DNA from: Schleiferiaceae bacterium
GTDB lineage: Bacteria > Bacteroidota > Bacteroidia > Flavobacteriales > Schleiferiaceae
Direction of reading: 5' to 3'
Length of the DNA: 64,000 bases
NCBI GenBank assembly: GCA_029254375.1
Contig: JAQWXR010000045.1
Location: 1-64,000, forward strand
This document shows, piece by piece, positions 43,515-52,431 of this stretch. The notes under the pieces were generated by a model that did not search any database, was not told the origin of the DNA, and was given only the letters and a program-made list of their open reading frames with translations. Made by a program: the position numbers and the translations under genes. The first letter of the stretch is position 1. Every line of letters starts with the position of its first letter.

Positions 43515-44206
43515 CAGTAATTGACTTCTTTGGTGCTGCGACCTTGGTGAAACCATGTTCCCTTCAAGGGCTTCCCTTCAGAGAATTCGATCCACTTTCC
43601 CTCTTTAAGGCCATGAACATAGCTTCCACGAAGGGCGATCCGTTCATTTTCATCGTATTCAGTCCAAATGCCATGCGGTTGATCCTCAAAGTATTCCACG
43701 CTCCGAATTTTCTGAGCACTTTCATCAAATCGGGTCCAGGTCCCTGATTTCATATCTACCGACATAACGCCCGTTTCGACAAGTTGCCCATTCGGATAAT
43801 ACGTTTGGTAAGGACCATTGAGTGCACCCCCTGCGTACGTTTCGGTGCTGAGCAATTTGGCATTGAGATCATACACCCTCCATGTACTGTCTTTTACTCC
43901 CGGAGCAGCATATTTCCCTTCGGCCAAAAGCACCGAATTCTCTGCGTACTCAAGGACATAACAGACTTGGGTCATACCGCGGAAGTACATCTCTGCACGC
44001 TTAGCGCCATTCGCGTGATAATGGGTAAAGGTGCCCACGGGAATGCCCTGGTCAAAGTTGCCTTTATAGCGTAGAACTGTAGATTTCTCAAAGCGGACTT
44101 CCCACGGACCATGTTTTTGGCCATTGAGCATCTGATTTTGAGCGAAGCCCGGCAGAGCGCAGAGGCATAGGGCACTCACAATCCAGCGAAAAGAGTTACT
44201 ATTCAT
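43514..44206 (-). CDS. exported MORN-variant (YwqK-like) repeat protein
   Basis: 230 residues: signal peptide (1 to about 22, GFAQ) then about six repeats of the toxin-antitoxin-YwqK/MORN-variant type ([51 protein letters not shown]). Such repeats form extended beta sheets in Bacteroidota envelope proteins. The antitoxin label in databases is not informative here, because this one is exported and has no toxin partner. It is locked between dnaE (TAATG overlap) and mnmA (TGATG overlap). Confidence 0.8.
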   Translation of the reverse strand: MNSNSFRWIVSALCLCALPGFAQNQMLNGQKHGPWEVRFEKSTVLRYKGNFDQGIPVGTFTHYHANGAKRAEMYFRGMTQVCYVLEYAENSVLLAEGKYAAPGVKDSTWRVYDLNAKLLSTETYAGGALNGPYQTYYPNGQLVETGVMSVDMKSGTWTRFDESAQKIRSVEYFEDQPHGIWTEYDENERIALRGSYVHGLKEGKWIEFSEGKPLKGTWFHQGRSTKEVNY

Positions 44207-47200
44207 TATCCGGCAGTTTCTGTTTTTACGGCAGCATGAAAATGCGACAATTCATCTAATTCTTTTAACAAATGGCGATCCACGCCGGCCGACCAATCTC
44301 GGCTAGGCATCTTGATCTGGGTTCTTGTTACCGGATCCATCACGTGAAAGATGACTCGATTCTTACCCGGATACTTCTTTAATATTCCAGCTAATTCGCT
44401 CCAGCGTTCGGGTTGCACGTCATCCACTGCGGCAAAAAGGCTGAGACTTCGCGCTTCGCGCTCAAATAGCTCTGACAATAAATATATTTTGGAGATGTCT
44501 GCAAAAAGCCGAGCCGAAGCGTCATCTCGGGCCCATGTGGGGCGCTGCACTCGGCCGCGAACAAGGACCATCAAATCATTCACAAAGAAAGAACGGAAAT
44601 CTAAGAAGGACTGCCCAAACAGAACAAATTCTCGACTGCCTTCATGATCCTCCAGGGTGAATGAGCCCATTTCCTTTCCATTCCGCGTCGTTCTGAAATT
44701 GACATTCGAGATTAATCCGGCGACCGCAAAATCACGACTACCCGACCCCTGAACAAAGGCTTCAAGATCTTCTAGTTCAGAAATGCGATTTTTAGTGAAG
44801 GTTTTGATTTCGTATTGGAAGCCATCCAAGGGATGCGCGCTGAGGTAAATACCATTGACGTCCTTTTCAGACTTAAGTAATTCCATCGTATTCCATTCAG
44901 CTACCTCAGGAAGTTCAGGCTCCGGGATGTCCATACCACTCTCCTCGCCAAAGAGCGATACTTGGGTCGAATTCTCCTGATCCTGAAATCCTTGGCCATA
45001 GCGTCGAACCTTCTCTAAGAAGTTCTTTCCGTCGTTTTGCTCCTCCGAAAACAACATGGCACGGTGCATCCCTGGAAAACTATCAAATCCTCCCCCTAGC
45101 GCTAGCGCTTCCCAAGTTCCTTTGTTTACGACACGCAGATCAACCCGTCGTGCCATGTCAAATACAGATCGATAGGGGCCATTTTCATTCCGTTCCTTCA
45201 GCAAGAATTCCACCGCACTGCCTCCCACTCCGCGCATGCCCAGTAGACCAAAACGCAAGGCTCCTTGCTCGTTAACGGTAAATCGGCCATCTGATTCGTT
45301 TACATCGGGCCCTAAGACATCCATGCGCATCCGCTTACACTCCTCCATGAAGAAACTCACTTGCTTGATATCGTTCATGTTATTCGAGAGCACGGCAGCC
45401 ATGTATTCCGCCGGATAATGGGCTTTGAGGTAGGCTGTTTGGTAGGCTATCCAGGCATAGCACGTAGAGTGCGACTTGTTAAAAGCATAGGATGCAAAGG
45501 CCTCCCAGTCTTTCCAAATCTTTTCTAGTATGGTCGCATCATGGCCGCGCTCTGCCCCGCCCGCCACGAATTTGGGCTTCATTTTATCAAGAACATCCCG
45601 AAGCTTTTTTCCCATCGCTTTCCGCAAGACGTCCGCTTCGCCTTTCGTGAATCCAGCGAGCTTTTGGGACAAGAGCATGACCTGCTCTTGATAGACGGTA
45701 ATTCCATACGTCTCCTTCAGATTGTCTTCCATGTCCGCGAGGTCATACGCGATGGCCTCAACTCCGTGCTTTCGGCGAATGAATGAGGGGATATATTCAA
45801 TAGGACCCGGTCGGTACAGGGCATTCATGGCAATGAGATCGCCAAAAACACTCGGCTTTAAATCTTTGAGGTGCTTTTGCATCCCCGGGGATTCATATTG
45901 GAAAATGCCCACCGTTTCTCCCCGTTGAAAAAGTGTGTAGGTTTTCTCATCATCCTTCGGAATGGCTTCGATATCCAAAGCCACGCCATGCCGCTTTTTC
46001 ACTAAGGCCACGGCATCTTTGATCAATGTGAGGGTTTTTAGGCCCAAGAAATCCATTTTTAACAAACCGGCAGATTCTACGACCGCATTGTCAAATTGAG
46101 TGCACCACATTTCGCTATCCTTGGCAGTAGCCACGGGAATAAGTCCTCGTATGTCTGTAGGGGTAATAATGACGCCACACGCATGAATTCCCGTATTGCG
46201 CAAAGAGCCTTCGAGCACTTTGGCTTTAATGAGGGTTTCGCCCGAGGAATCTTTTTGGGCCATAATGCGTCTCAGGGCCTGGGCCTTTTCATAGTCTTCT
46301 CCACGAAACTGCTCTCGAAGCGCTTTGTCGTCCAGTCCTAGAATCTTGACCAAACTCTGATTATCTGGGACCTGCTTAGTCAGGCGATCCGCTTCATCAA
46401 AGGTCAAATCTAACGCCCGCGCGGCATCCTTTATCGCGGATTTGGCGGCCATGGAGCCATAGGTTATGATTTGAGCGACCTGGCTCGAACCGTAGGTATC
46501 GATGACATATTGTATGACCTTGTCGCGACCTCGATCATCGAAGTCAATATCAATATCCGGCAGGCTTACGCGGTCGGGATTCAGAAATCTCTCAAAAAGT
46601 AAATCATACTGAATCGGGTCGACATTGGTAATGCCGATGCAATAGGCCACCGCAGAACCTGCGGCGGAACCTCGACCGGGCCCCACACTGACATCCATTT
46701 CGCGGGCGGCTTGGCAAAAATCTTGAACTATCAAAAAATAGCCTGGGTAGCCCGTCCGTTCAATCGTGTTTAATTCAAAATCCAAACGCTCTTGGACTTC
46801 GGTGGATATCTCTCCATAGCGGGCTTTAGCACCCTTGAGGGTCAAATGACGCAAGTAGGCATTCTCTCCACGCTTTCCTCCGTCTGCCTCATCGGCAGCA
46901 TCTAGGAACTCGCCAGGGATATCAAACTTGGGCAGGAGCACTTCCCTCGCCAGGGGGTAGTTCTCCACCTTATCACTGATTTCTTTCAGGGCGTCGAGTA
47001 ATTCCGGTGTGTCTTCAAAACGCTCCGCCATTTGGGACCGCGTAGGGAGGTAGAACTGATCATTTGGGAATCCATAGCGGAAGCCCCGGCCTCGACCGAT
47101 TGGCGTGGCCTTTTTTTCATTTTCCTTGACGCAGAGGAGCACGTCATGGGCATCCGATTCCTCTTGGTCAATATAAAAGGCGTTATTGGCCGCTATGGCG

Positions 47201-48624
47201 CATACTCCGTGTGCTTTACAAAATCGTAGAAGGACTTCATTGACCACTTGCTCTTCGGGTAGGCCGTGCCGGTTAATTTCAGCATAGAAATCATCTCCGA
47301 ACTGCTCCTTGTACCACAGAAAAGCCTCCTCTGCTTGCTTTTCTCCCACATTGAGTATGAGCGAGGGCACCTCCCCGTATAGCCCGCCTGTGGTGCACAT
47401 AACACCTTCTTTGTGGGCCGCAAGCAGGTCCTTATCAATACGTGGCACGTAGTAAAAGCCCTCGATAAAAGCAGAAGAACTCAACTTCGCTAAGTTGTGG
47501 TAGCCCACTTTATTCTTGGCCAAGAGCGGAGTTTGGAATCCGTCATCTTTTTGACTCTTGTCTGTTCTGTCGCGACACACATAGGCCTCATACCCCACAA
47601 TGGCCTTCAGTTCAGCACGGTCTCCTGGGCGAGTTTTGTTGTAATCGGCGACGGCTTTAACAAATTGAAACGCCCCCATCATATTCCCCAAATCTGTCAA
47701 GGCAACGGCAGGCTGACCATCCTTCACGGCACGCTTAACTATGGCTGGCACTTTCGCCGTCGCCTGCAAGATGCTAAATTGACTGTGGACATGAATATGG
47801 AAAAAATGAGGAGCAACCTGAGCGTCAGCATTCTCGTTGGCCGTTGTATCGCTCTCTTCCTCTTGAACACTCGCGGTATTTGGCGCAGATGCCTCTAAAG
47901 CCACAGGCCGCAATTTCTTGCCTGACGCCAAAAGTGCGCTTTCCTCTTTTAGGTTGCGATGCTTCAGTCCAATTCCCAGGATGGGCTGAAGATGAGCAGA
48001 CTGAAACTGTGCCAACATAGTGCCATCCCAACCTATGGCCTCAGGGCTCCAGTGACCCATGCGAACCAATTCCCAAAAGCATCGTGCGGAGGCTTCGACG
48101 TCTGCGGAGGCATTGTGAGCCTCGGCAAAGTCGCCCTGAAATAAGTGCGCATGGAGTTCCGTTAGCTTAGGAATCTTGAATCCGCTCCCCTTTCCGCCGA
48201 CAATCTGAGTGACTTTTGCCGTGGCCTGGGTGCAGGTGTCAAGCACGGGGAGTTGGAGTTTTCCGTGATTCCTGGTCAAACGCACAAATTCAGCGCCCAT
48301 CACTTGAAGGTCAAAACGCAGGTTGTGCCCAATGAGAAATTTGCTTTGAGCCAACGCAGCCTCAAAGGCGTCCATGACTTGCGCCATGGCATGCCCTTCG
48401 GACTGTGCCAAGGCGGTGGAAATCCCATGGACTTTTTGGGAAGCAAATGGAATATTGAAACCTTCCGGATAAACTAAATAATCCTTTGCTTCAATGAGAC
48501 TGCCGTCTGCGGCATGCAGTTGCCAAGCCAGCTGAACCACCCGTGGCCAGTTGTCTACATCTTCAATAGGGGCATTCCATCGCTGGGGCAGCCCGGTGGT
48601 TTCGGTGTCAAATATGAGATACAT
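44206..48624 (-). CDS. dnaE: DNA polymerase III alpha subunit with N-terminal exonuclease
   Basis: Replicative polymerase of 1472 residues. Residues 1 to about 190 form a DnaQ-like DEDDh exonuclease (FDTETTG with D6 and E8, NLRFD, HNASADVEA). A PHP domain starts near 275 (HIHVHSQFSILQA). The polymerase core has VGPGRGSAAGSAVAYC, the catalytic LPDIDIDFDDRGR, and FAGFTKGEADVLRKAMGKK. OB-fold and C-terminal parts follow. The exonuclease-fused form is normal for Bacteroidota, so proofreading is in cis. Start MYLIFDTETTG at 48624; a TATTTTTA box lies 8 bases upstream (48633-48640). Confidence 0.97.
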   Translation of the reverse strand: MYLIFDTETTGLPQRWNAPIEDVDNWPRVVQLAWQLHAADGSLIEAKDYLVYPEGFNIPFASQKVHGISTALAQSEGHAMAQVMDAFEAALAQSKFLIGHNLRFDLQVMGAEFVRLTRNHGKLQLPVLDTCTQATAKVTQIVGGKGSGFKIPKLTELHAHLFQGDFAEAHNASADVEASARCFWELVRMGHWSPEAIGWDGTMLAQFQSAHLQPILGIGLKHRNLKEESALLASGKKLRPVALEASAPNTASVQEEESDTTANENADAQVAPHFFHIHVHSQFSILQATAKVPAIVKRAVKDGQPAVALTDLGNMMGAFQFVKAVADYNKTRPGDRAELKAIVGYEAYVCRDRTDKSQKDDGFQTPLLAKNKVGYHNLAKLSSSAFIEGFYYVPRIDKDLLAAHKEGVMCTTGGLYGEVPSLILNVGEKQAEEAFLWYKEQFGDDFYAEINRHGLPEEQVVNEVLLRFCKAHGVCAIAANNAFYIDQEESDAHDVLLCVKENEKKATPIGRGRGFRYGFPNDQFYLPTRSQMAERFEDTPELLDALKEISDKVENYPLAREVLLPKFDIPGEFLDAADEADGGKRGENAYLRHLTLKGAKARYGEISTEVQERLDFELNTIERTGYPGYFLIVQDFCQAAREMDVSVGPGRGSAAGSAVAYCIGITNVDPIQYDLLFERFLNPDRVSLPDIDIDFDDRGRDKVIQYVIDTYGSSQVAQIITYGSMAAKSAIKDAARALDLTFDEADRLTKQVPDNQSLVKILGLDDKALREQFRGEDYEKAQALRRIMAQKDSSGETLIKAKVLEGSLRNTGIHACGVIITPTDIRGLIPVATAKDSEMWCTQFDNAVVESAGLLKMDFLGLKTLTLIKDAVALVKKRHGVALDIEAIPKDDEKTYTLFQRGETVGIFQYESPGMQKHLKDLKPSVFGDLIAMNALYRPGPIEYIPSFIRRKHGVEAIAYDLADMEDNLKETYGITVYQEQVMLLSQKLAGFTKGEADVLRKAMGKKLRDVLDKMKPKFVAGGAERGHDATILEKIWKDWEAFASYAFNKSHSTCYAWIAYQTAYLKAHYPAEYMAAVLSNNMNDIKQVSFFMEECKRMRMDVLGPDVNESDGRFTVNEQGALRFGLLGMRGVGGSAVEFLLKERNENGPYRSVFDMARRVDLRVVNKGTWEALALGGGFDSFPGMHRAMLFSEEQNDGKNFLEKVRRYGQGFQDQENSTQVSLFGEESGMDIPEPELPEVAEWNTMELLKSEKDVNGIYLSAHPLDGFQYEIKTFTKNRISELEDLEAFVQGSGSRDFAVAGLISNVNFRTTRNGKEMGSFTLEDHEGSREFVLFGQSFLDFRSFFVNDLMVLVRGRVQRPTWARDDASARLFADISKIYLLSELFEREARSLSLFAAVDDVQPERWSELAGILKKYPGKNRVIFHVMDPVTRTQIKMPSRDWSAGVDRHLLKELDELSHFHAAVKTETAG

Positions 48625-48692
48625 GCGTTCTTTAAAAATACCGCACACCACCCCGTTTTAGGGGCAAAACAAGGGAAAGTTATTAACGATTT

Positions 48693-49997
48693 CTAGACGA
48701 GAACCCCCTCCAAATCATACTCCGATGAGGCGGTGATTTCTAGCTCCACGAAGCTGCCTTTTTTTAGGTGAACCTCGGGGGCATGGATATGGACTTCATT
48801 ATCCACATCAGGACTGTCGTGTTCCGTTCTCCCCACATAGCCACCGTCCGCTTCGACTCGATCGATAATGCATACCAATCGCTGCCCTACTTTGGCGGCA
48901 TTAAGCTCTTCGGAAATATCCATTTGAGCCTCCATGATAGCATTCAGACGGTTTTGCTTAACCTCCGCTGGGACATCATCTTCTAAACCGAATGCATGGG
49001 TGTTCTCCTCATGGCTATAAGTAAACACCCCGAGTCGCTCAAAACGCTGGTCTTTAACCCATTGCAGGAGGATATTGAAATCCTCTTCTGTTTCGCCGGG
49101 ATAGCCTACGATAAGGGTAGTTCGAATCGCCATCCCGGGTACTTTGCTGCGCATAGCGCCCAAAAGGCGGTTCGTCTTTTCCATGGTGGTCCCGCGGCGC
49201 ATACTCTTGAGCACCGGATCTGCGATGTGCTGCAAAGGAATGTCCACGTAAGCACATACTTTTGGATTCTCCCGAATGACGTCCAGCACATCTTCTGGAA
49301 AGCCTGTAGGAAACAAATAATGTAAGCGGATCCATGCGATGCCTTCCACTTCAGACAAGGCCGTAACTAAGTCTGCCAATCGTCGCTTTTTGTACAGATC
49401 CAAGCCATAGTAGGTCAAATCTTGAGCAATCAGAATCAATTCTACGACCCCTTTTGCCGCGAGTTTTTTGGCTTCAGTCACCAAGTCTTCAATGGATGTG
49501 CTCTTATGTACACCGCGCATCAAAGGAATCGCACAGAAGGAACAAGGTCGATCGCAGCCCTCAGAAATCTTGAGATACGCATAATGCTGCGGTGTGGTCG
49601 TCAAGCGCTCGCCGACAAGCTCACGCTTGTAATCGGCCCCGAGCGCTTTAAGAAGCAAGGGAAGATCGCGTGTGCCAAAGTATTGGTCCACATCGGGAAT
49701 CTCCTTTTCCAAGTCGGGTTTATAGCGCTCGCTCAAACATCCTGTGACAAAAACCTGATCCAAATGACCCGCTTTCTTAGCGGAAACTGCATCCAAAATG
49801 GTGTTTACCGATTCCTCCTTGGCGTTGTCAATAAAGCCGCAGGTATTGATGACCACGATGCGGCCTTCCTCTTCATGGACAACATCCTTCCCAGAGGCCT
49901 GAAGTTGTCCCATTAGGATCTCGCTATCATACACATTTTTTGAGCACCCAAGGGTGATCACATTGATGCGATTCTTCTTTGCAGAGCGCGTTCTCAT
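48693..49997 (-). CDS. rimO: ribosomal protein uS12 methylthiotransferase
   Basis: Radical-SAM enzyme adding a methylthio group to Asp of ribosomal protein S12. The 434-residue protein has the N-terminal cluster domain (VITLGCSKNVYDSEILMGQL, INTCGFI, VTGCLSERY), the radical-SAM CDRPCSFCAIP, and the C-terminal TRAM domain. The YDSE and CGFIDNAKEES wording separates it from MiaB. It follows AMP nucleosidase and ftsY on the same strand with a 6-bp gap. Confidence 0.95.
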   Translation of the reverse strand: MRTRSAKKNRINVITLGCSKNVYDSEILMGQLQASGKDVVHEEEGRIVVINTCGFIDNAKEESVNTILDAVSAKKAGHLDQVFVTGCLSERYKPDLEKEIPDVDQYFGTRDLPLLLKALGADYKRELVGERLTTTPQHYAYLKISEGCDRPCSFCAIPLMRGVHKSTSIEDLVTEAKKLAAKGVVELILIAQDLTYYGLDLYKKRRLADLVTALSEVEGIAWIRLHYLFPTGFPEDVLDVIRENPKVCAYVDIPLQHIADPVLKSMRRGTTMEKTNRLLGAMRSKVPGMAIRTTLIVGYPGETEEDFNILLQWVKDQRFERLGVFTYSHEENTHAFGLEDDVPAEVKQNRLNAIMEAQMDISEELNAAKVGQRLVCIIDRVEADGGYVGRTEHDSPDVDNEVHIHAPEVHLKKGSFVELEITASSEYDLEGVLV

Positions 49998-50003
49998 AAT
50001 AAC

Positions 50004-50774
50004 TTAAAACTTCAAGTGACGAACTGAAAGTCCCTCATTTTTAATTTCTTCCAATGATTCGATACCAATGGAAATATGGGTGTTTACAAAGTCTTTACTC
50101 ACAAGGGAATCACTTGCTTCGGTTTTTACACCTTCAGGGACCATCGGCTGATCAGAGACCAACAATAGAGCACCTAAAGGGATGCGATTTTTGAAGCCAG
50201 CGGAGAATAGCGTGGCCGTTTCCATGTCGATAGCCATGGCTCGTATTTCTTCCAAGTAGGCCTTGAATTCTTCGTCATGTTCCCAAACCCGGCGGTTGGT
50301 TGTATAGACGGTACCCGTCCAATAATCACATGCTCGATTTCGAATGACGTGTGACACGGCGCGCTGCAAGGAAAAAGCCGGGAGCGCCGGCACTTCTGCG
50401 GGGAAGTACGCATTGGAAGCGCCCTCTCCGCGGATGGCCCCTATCGGAACAATGTAATCACCTATTTCAGTGCGCTTTTTAAGCCCACCACATTTGCCCA
50501 AGAACAATACCGCTTTGGGCTGAATAGCACTGAGCAAATCACTTATGGTTGCCGCATTCGGGCTCCCCATGCCAAAGTTAATCATGGTTATGCCTTGGCC
50601 TTGGGCACAGGGCATTGACTTCCCTTCTCCAAGCAGCTTCCCTCCAGTTAATTCTACAAATCGATGGAGGTAGTCATGAAAGTTTGTCAATAAGATGTAA
50701 TCGGTAAATTCATCGAGAGCAAGCCCGGTATACCGTGGTAGCCAATTAGCTGTGATTTCTTCTTTGGTTTTCAT
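50004..50774 (-). CDS. amn: AMP nucleosidase (Bacteroidota type)
   Basis: Splits AMP into adenine and ribose-5-phosphate. The 256-residue protein has a nucleoside-phosphorylase-like fold: ITMINFGMGSPNAATISDLL, AVLFLGKCGGLKKRTEIGDYIVP for phosphoribose binding, AMAIDMETATLFSAGF and the LLVSDQPMVPEGVK catalytic Asp loop. It is much shorter than the E. coli enzyme, as in other Bacteroidota. Its ATG overlaps the ftsY stop by 4 bp. Insertion between ftsY and rimO is unusual as far as I recall. Confidence 0.88.
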   Translation of the reverse strand: MKTKEEITANWLPRYTGLALDEFTDYILLTNFHDYLHRFVELTGGKLLGEGKSMPCAQGQGITMINFGMGSPNAATISDLLSAIQPKAVLFLGKCGGLKKRTEIGDYIVPIGAIRGEGASNAYFPAEVPALPAFSLQRAVSHVIRNRACDYWTGTVYTTNRRVWEHDEEFKAYLEEIRAMAIDMETATLFSAGFKNRIPLGALLLVSDQPMVPEGVKTEASDSLVSKDFVNTHISIGIESLEEIKNEGLSVRHLKF

Positions 50775-51670
50775 TCGAATAATGCATTGATGTACGCTTC
50801 GGCATCAAAGGGAATTAGGTCATTTACTCCCTCCCCAACTCCGACAAAGCGCACGGGTATATTCATTTTTGCAGAGATGGCCAAGGCCACCCCTCCTTTG
50901 GCCGTTCCATCCATTTTGGTCAGAACGAGTCCGGATACATGAGTTACTTTCGAAAACTCCACCGCCTGCTGGACGGCATTTTGCCCCGTGGAGGCATCGA
51001 GAACGAGCAGCACCTCATGCGGTGCCTCAGGAACGATCTTCTCCATTACCCGTTTAATCTTGGACAATTCATTCATCAGGTTAACCTTATTGTGTAGCCG
51101 TCCCGCTGTATCGACCAATATCACATCCACGTTAGAGCGCTGTCCAAGCTCTACGGCGGCATAAGCCACTGCGGCCGGGTCTGTGTTCATTCCTTTCTCC
51201 ACAATCGGCACATCGACCCGCTGCGCCCATATTTTTAATTGTTCCACCGCCGCTGCCCGAAAAGTGTCTGCCGCGCCAAGCAAAACATTCTGTCCTTGGC
51301 TTTTGAAATAGTTTGCGAGTTTTCCTATACTGGTCGTTTTTCCTACCCCATTGACTCCAACGACCAAAATAACGTGTGGGCCTGGCTTTTGCAGCAAAAG
51401 AGGTCCAGAGGGTTGACCGGACATGGCGGCCATTAGCGTTTCCCGGATGAGCGACTTGAGCTCTTCCTCTCCAAGATACTTATCCTTTGATACGCGTTCT
51501 TGCACGGCCTCAATCAGAAGCACCGCCGTATCGACGCCTACATCTGCCGAAATGAGCGCTTCTTCCAGTGCATCCAAGGACTCCTCATCGACCGTGCTTC
51601 GGCCCACTACGGCGCGACTCAATTTACCTAGTAAGCTCTCCCGGGTCTTTCTTAATCCAAACAAGGCCAT
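50771..51670 (-). CDS. ftsY: signal recognition particle receptor FtsY
   Basis: SRP GTPase receptor that docks ribosome-SRP complexes at the membrane. The 299-residue protein is a bare NG unit without the acidic A domain: N domain (about 1-85), P-loop GVNGVGKTTSIGKLAN, DTFRAAAVEQLKIW, DTAGRLHNK, TKMDGTAKGG and the closing PVRFVGVGEGVNDLIPFD. Short FtsY is normal here. A TACCTTG box ends 4 bases before its ATG, just downstream of the terminator of the ribosomal-protein unit, so it starts a new transcript. Confidence 0.96.
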   Translation of the reverse strand: MALFGLRKTRESLLGKLSRAVVGRSTVDEESLDALEEALISADVGVDTAVLLIEAVQERVSKDKYLGEEELKSLIRETLMAAMSGQPSGPLLLQKPGPHVILVVGVNGVGKTTSIGKLANYFKSQGQNVLLGAADTFRAAAVEQLKIWAQRVDVPIVEKGMNTDPAAVAYAAVELGQRSNVDVILVDTAGRLHNKVNLMNELSKIKRVMEKIVPEAPHEVLLVLDASTGQNAVQQAVEFSKVTHVSGLVLTKMDGTAKGGVALAISAKMNIPVRFVGVGEGVNDLIPFDAEAYINALFE

Positions 51671-51674
51671 ACTA

Positions 51675-51681
51675 CAAGGTA
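51675..51681 (-). promoter_or_regulatory. -7-like 7-mer TACCTTG for ftsY
   Basis: Minus-strand TACCTTG, lacking one T of TAnnTTTG, ends 4 bases before the ftsY ATG. It touches the T-run of the preceding terminator. Confidence 0.35.
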
Positions 51682-51710
51682 AAAAAAAGCCGCTCGGTAG
51701 GAGCGGCTTT
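51681..51710 (-). terminator. intrinsic terminator of rpmB-rpmG-DUF4295
   Basis: Stem AAAGCCGCTC/GAGCGGCTTT with a 5-base loop. On the minus strand it is followed by eight T. Confidence 0.9.
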
Positions 51711-51736
51711 GTGTTGAACGATGTCTCGTTGCAATC

Positions 51737-51886
51737 TTAGCTATTGAAGAAGTTATTGACATCATCCTTAATGATGATTTTCTCTTCGTAGGCATAAGCT
51801 CCTTTCGAAGACTTAACCAATTTTAACGCCTTGGTGTAAGTGACACCACCGGCTTTTTTCAAGGTTGCTACTACTTTCTTTGCCAT
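51737..51886 (-). CDS. DUF4295 family protein
   Basis: A 49-residue basic protein starting MAKKVVATLKKAGG and ending KDDVNNFFNS. It matches the small DUF4295 family that sits behind rpmG in Bacteroidota and is thought to be ribosome-associated. It starts 2 bp after the rpmG stop and ends 27 bp before the terminator stem, so the operon is rpmB-rpmG-DUF4295. Confidence 0.88.
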   Translation of the reverse strand: MAKKVVATLKKAGGVTYTKALKLVKSSKGAYAYEEKIIIKDDVNNFFNS

Positions 51887-51888
51887 GA

Positions 51889-52071
51889 TTACTTAATTTC
51901 TTTGTGGACCGTCATACGCTTGAGAACAGAATTAAATTTCTTAATCTCCATTCGGTCTGGGGTGTTCTTTTTATTCTTGGTAGTGATATAGCGAGATGTG
52001 CCTGCTTGGCCACTCTCCTTGTGCTCAGTGCACTCTAGGATCACTTGGATACGATTGCCTTTTTTCGCCAT
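51889..52071 (-). CDS. rpmG: 50S ribosomal protein L33 (bL33)
   Basis: 60 residues. [20 protein letters not shown], then [27 protein letters not shown] is the standard bL33 sequence. Only one of the usual zinc cysteines is seen (C14), so it is the zinc-free C-minus form. It lies 11 bp behind rpmB. Confidence 0.97.
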   Translation of the reverse strand: MAKKGNRIQVILECTEHKESGQAGTSRYITTKNKKNTPDRMEIKKFNSVLKRMTVHKEIK

Positions 52072-52082
52072 GATAAATCAGA

Positions 52083-52322
52083 TTAAATGGCAACGTGGCC
52101 GTTAGCGCGTGCTTCTGAAAGCACAGCATCAATTCCTTTCTTATTAATCGTCTTCAAGGCGGCGGCAGAGATACGCAGGGTAATCCATTGATCTTCGCTG
52201 GGCACATAAAAACGCTTGCGCAATAAGTTCACATTGAACTTGCGCTTGTTCTTTTTGTTCGAGAAAGAGACGTGGTTACCTACCATCGCTTTCTTTCCTG
52301 TGATTTCACAAACTCGTGACAT
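52083..52322 (-). CDS. rpmB: 50S ribosomal protein L28 (bL28)
   Basis: 79 residues with the bL28 pattern: [29 protein letters not shown], then [19 protein letters not shown]. First gene of the rpmB-rpmG-DUF4295 operon. An exact -7 box lies upstream, and the leader carries a small hairpin and a tandem 7-base repeat. Confidence 0.97.
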   Translation of the reverse strand: MSRVCEITGKKAMVGNHVSFSNKKNKRKFNVNLLRKRFYVPSEDQWITLRISAAALKTINKKGIDAVLSEARANGHVAI

Positions 52323-52363
52323 AGCTACTTAGTACTTAGTAAAACCGTTTCACAACGGGTGTG
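52323..52363 (-). promoter_or_regulatory. short leader of rpmB with hairpin and tandem repeat
   Basis: Minus-strand hairpin CCGTT-GTGA-AACGG (52345-52358) followed by TTTT, then a direct tandem of the 7-mer TACTTAG read on the + strand (52326-52339), 3 bases before the start codon. It could be a weak attenuator or a binding site for the product. Confidence 0.35.
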
Positions 52364-52371
52364 CAAAGATA
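52364..52371 (-). promoter_or_regulatory. -7 box TATCTTTG for rpmB
   Basis: Exact TAnnTTTG on the minus strand, 41 bases before the rpmB ATG. Confidence 0.6.
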
Positions 52372-52431
52372 TGTAAAGTTTCCATTAAAACGAGGGTATG
52401 AGGGCCTTTTTTTTTCGCTTGAAGCATGTGC

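Noticed and set aside
43514-44206. Toxin-antitoxin system suggested by the YwqK-antitoxin label
   Set aside because: The protein is exported, consists of MORN-like repeats and has no toxin gene beside it.
49422-49916. 164-residue plus-strand frame inside rimO
   Set aside because: Antisense shadow of a well-supported enzyme gene with no start signal or recognisable domain.
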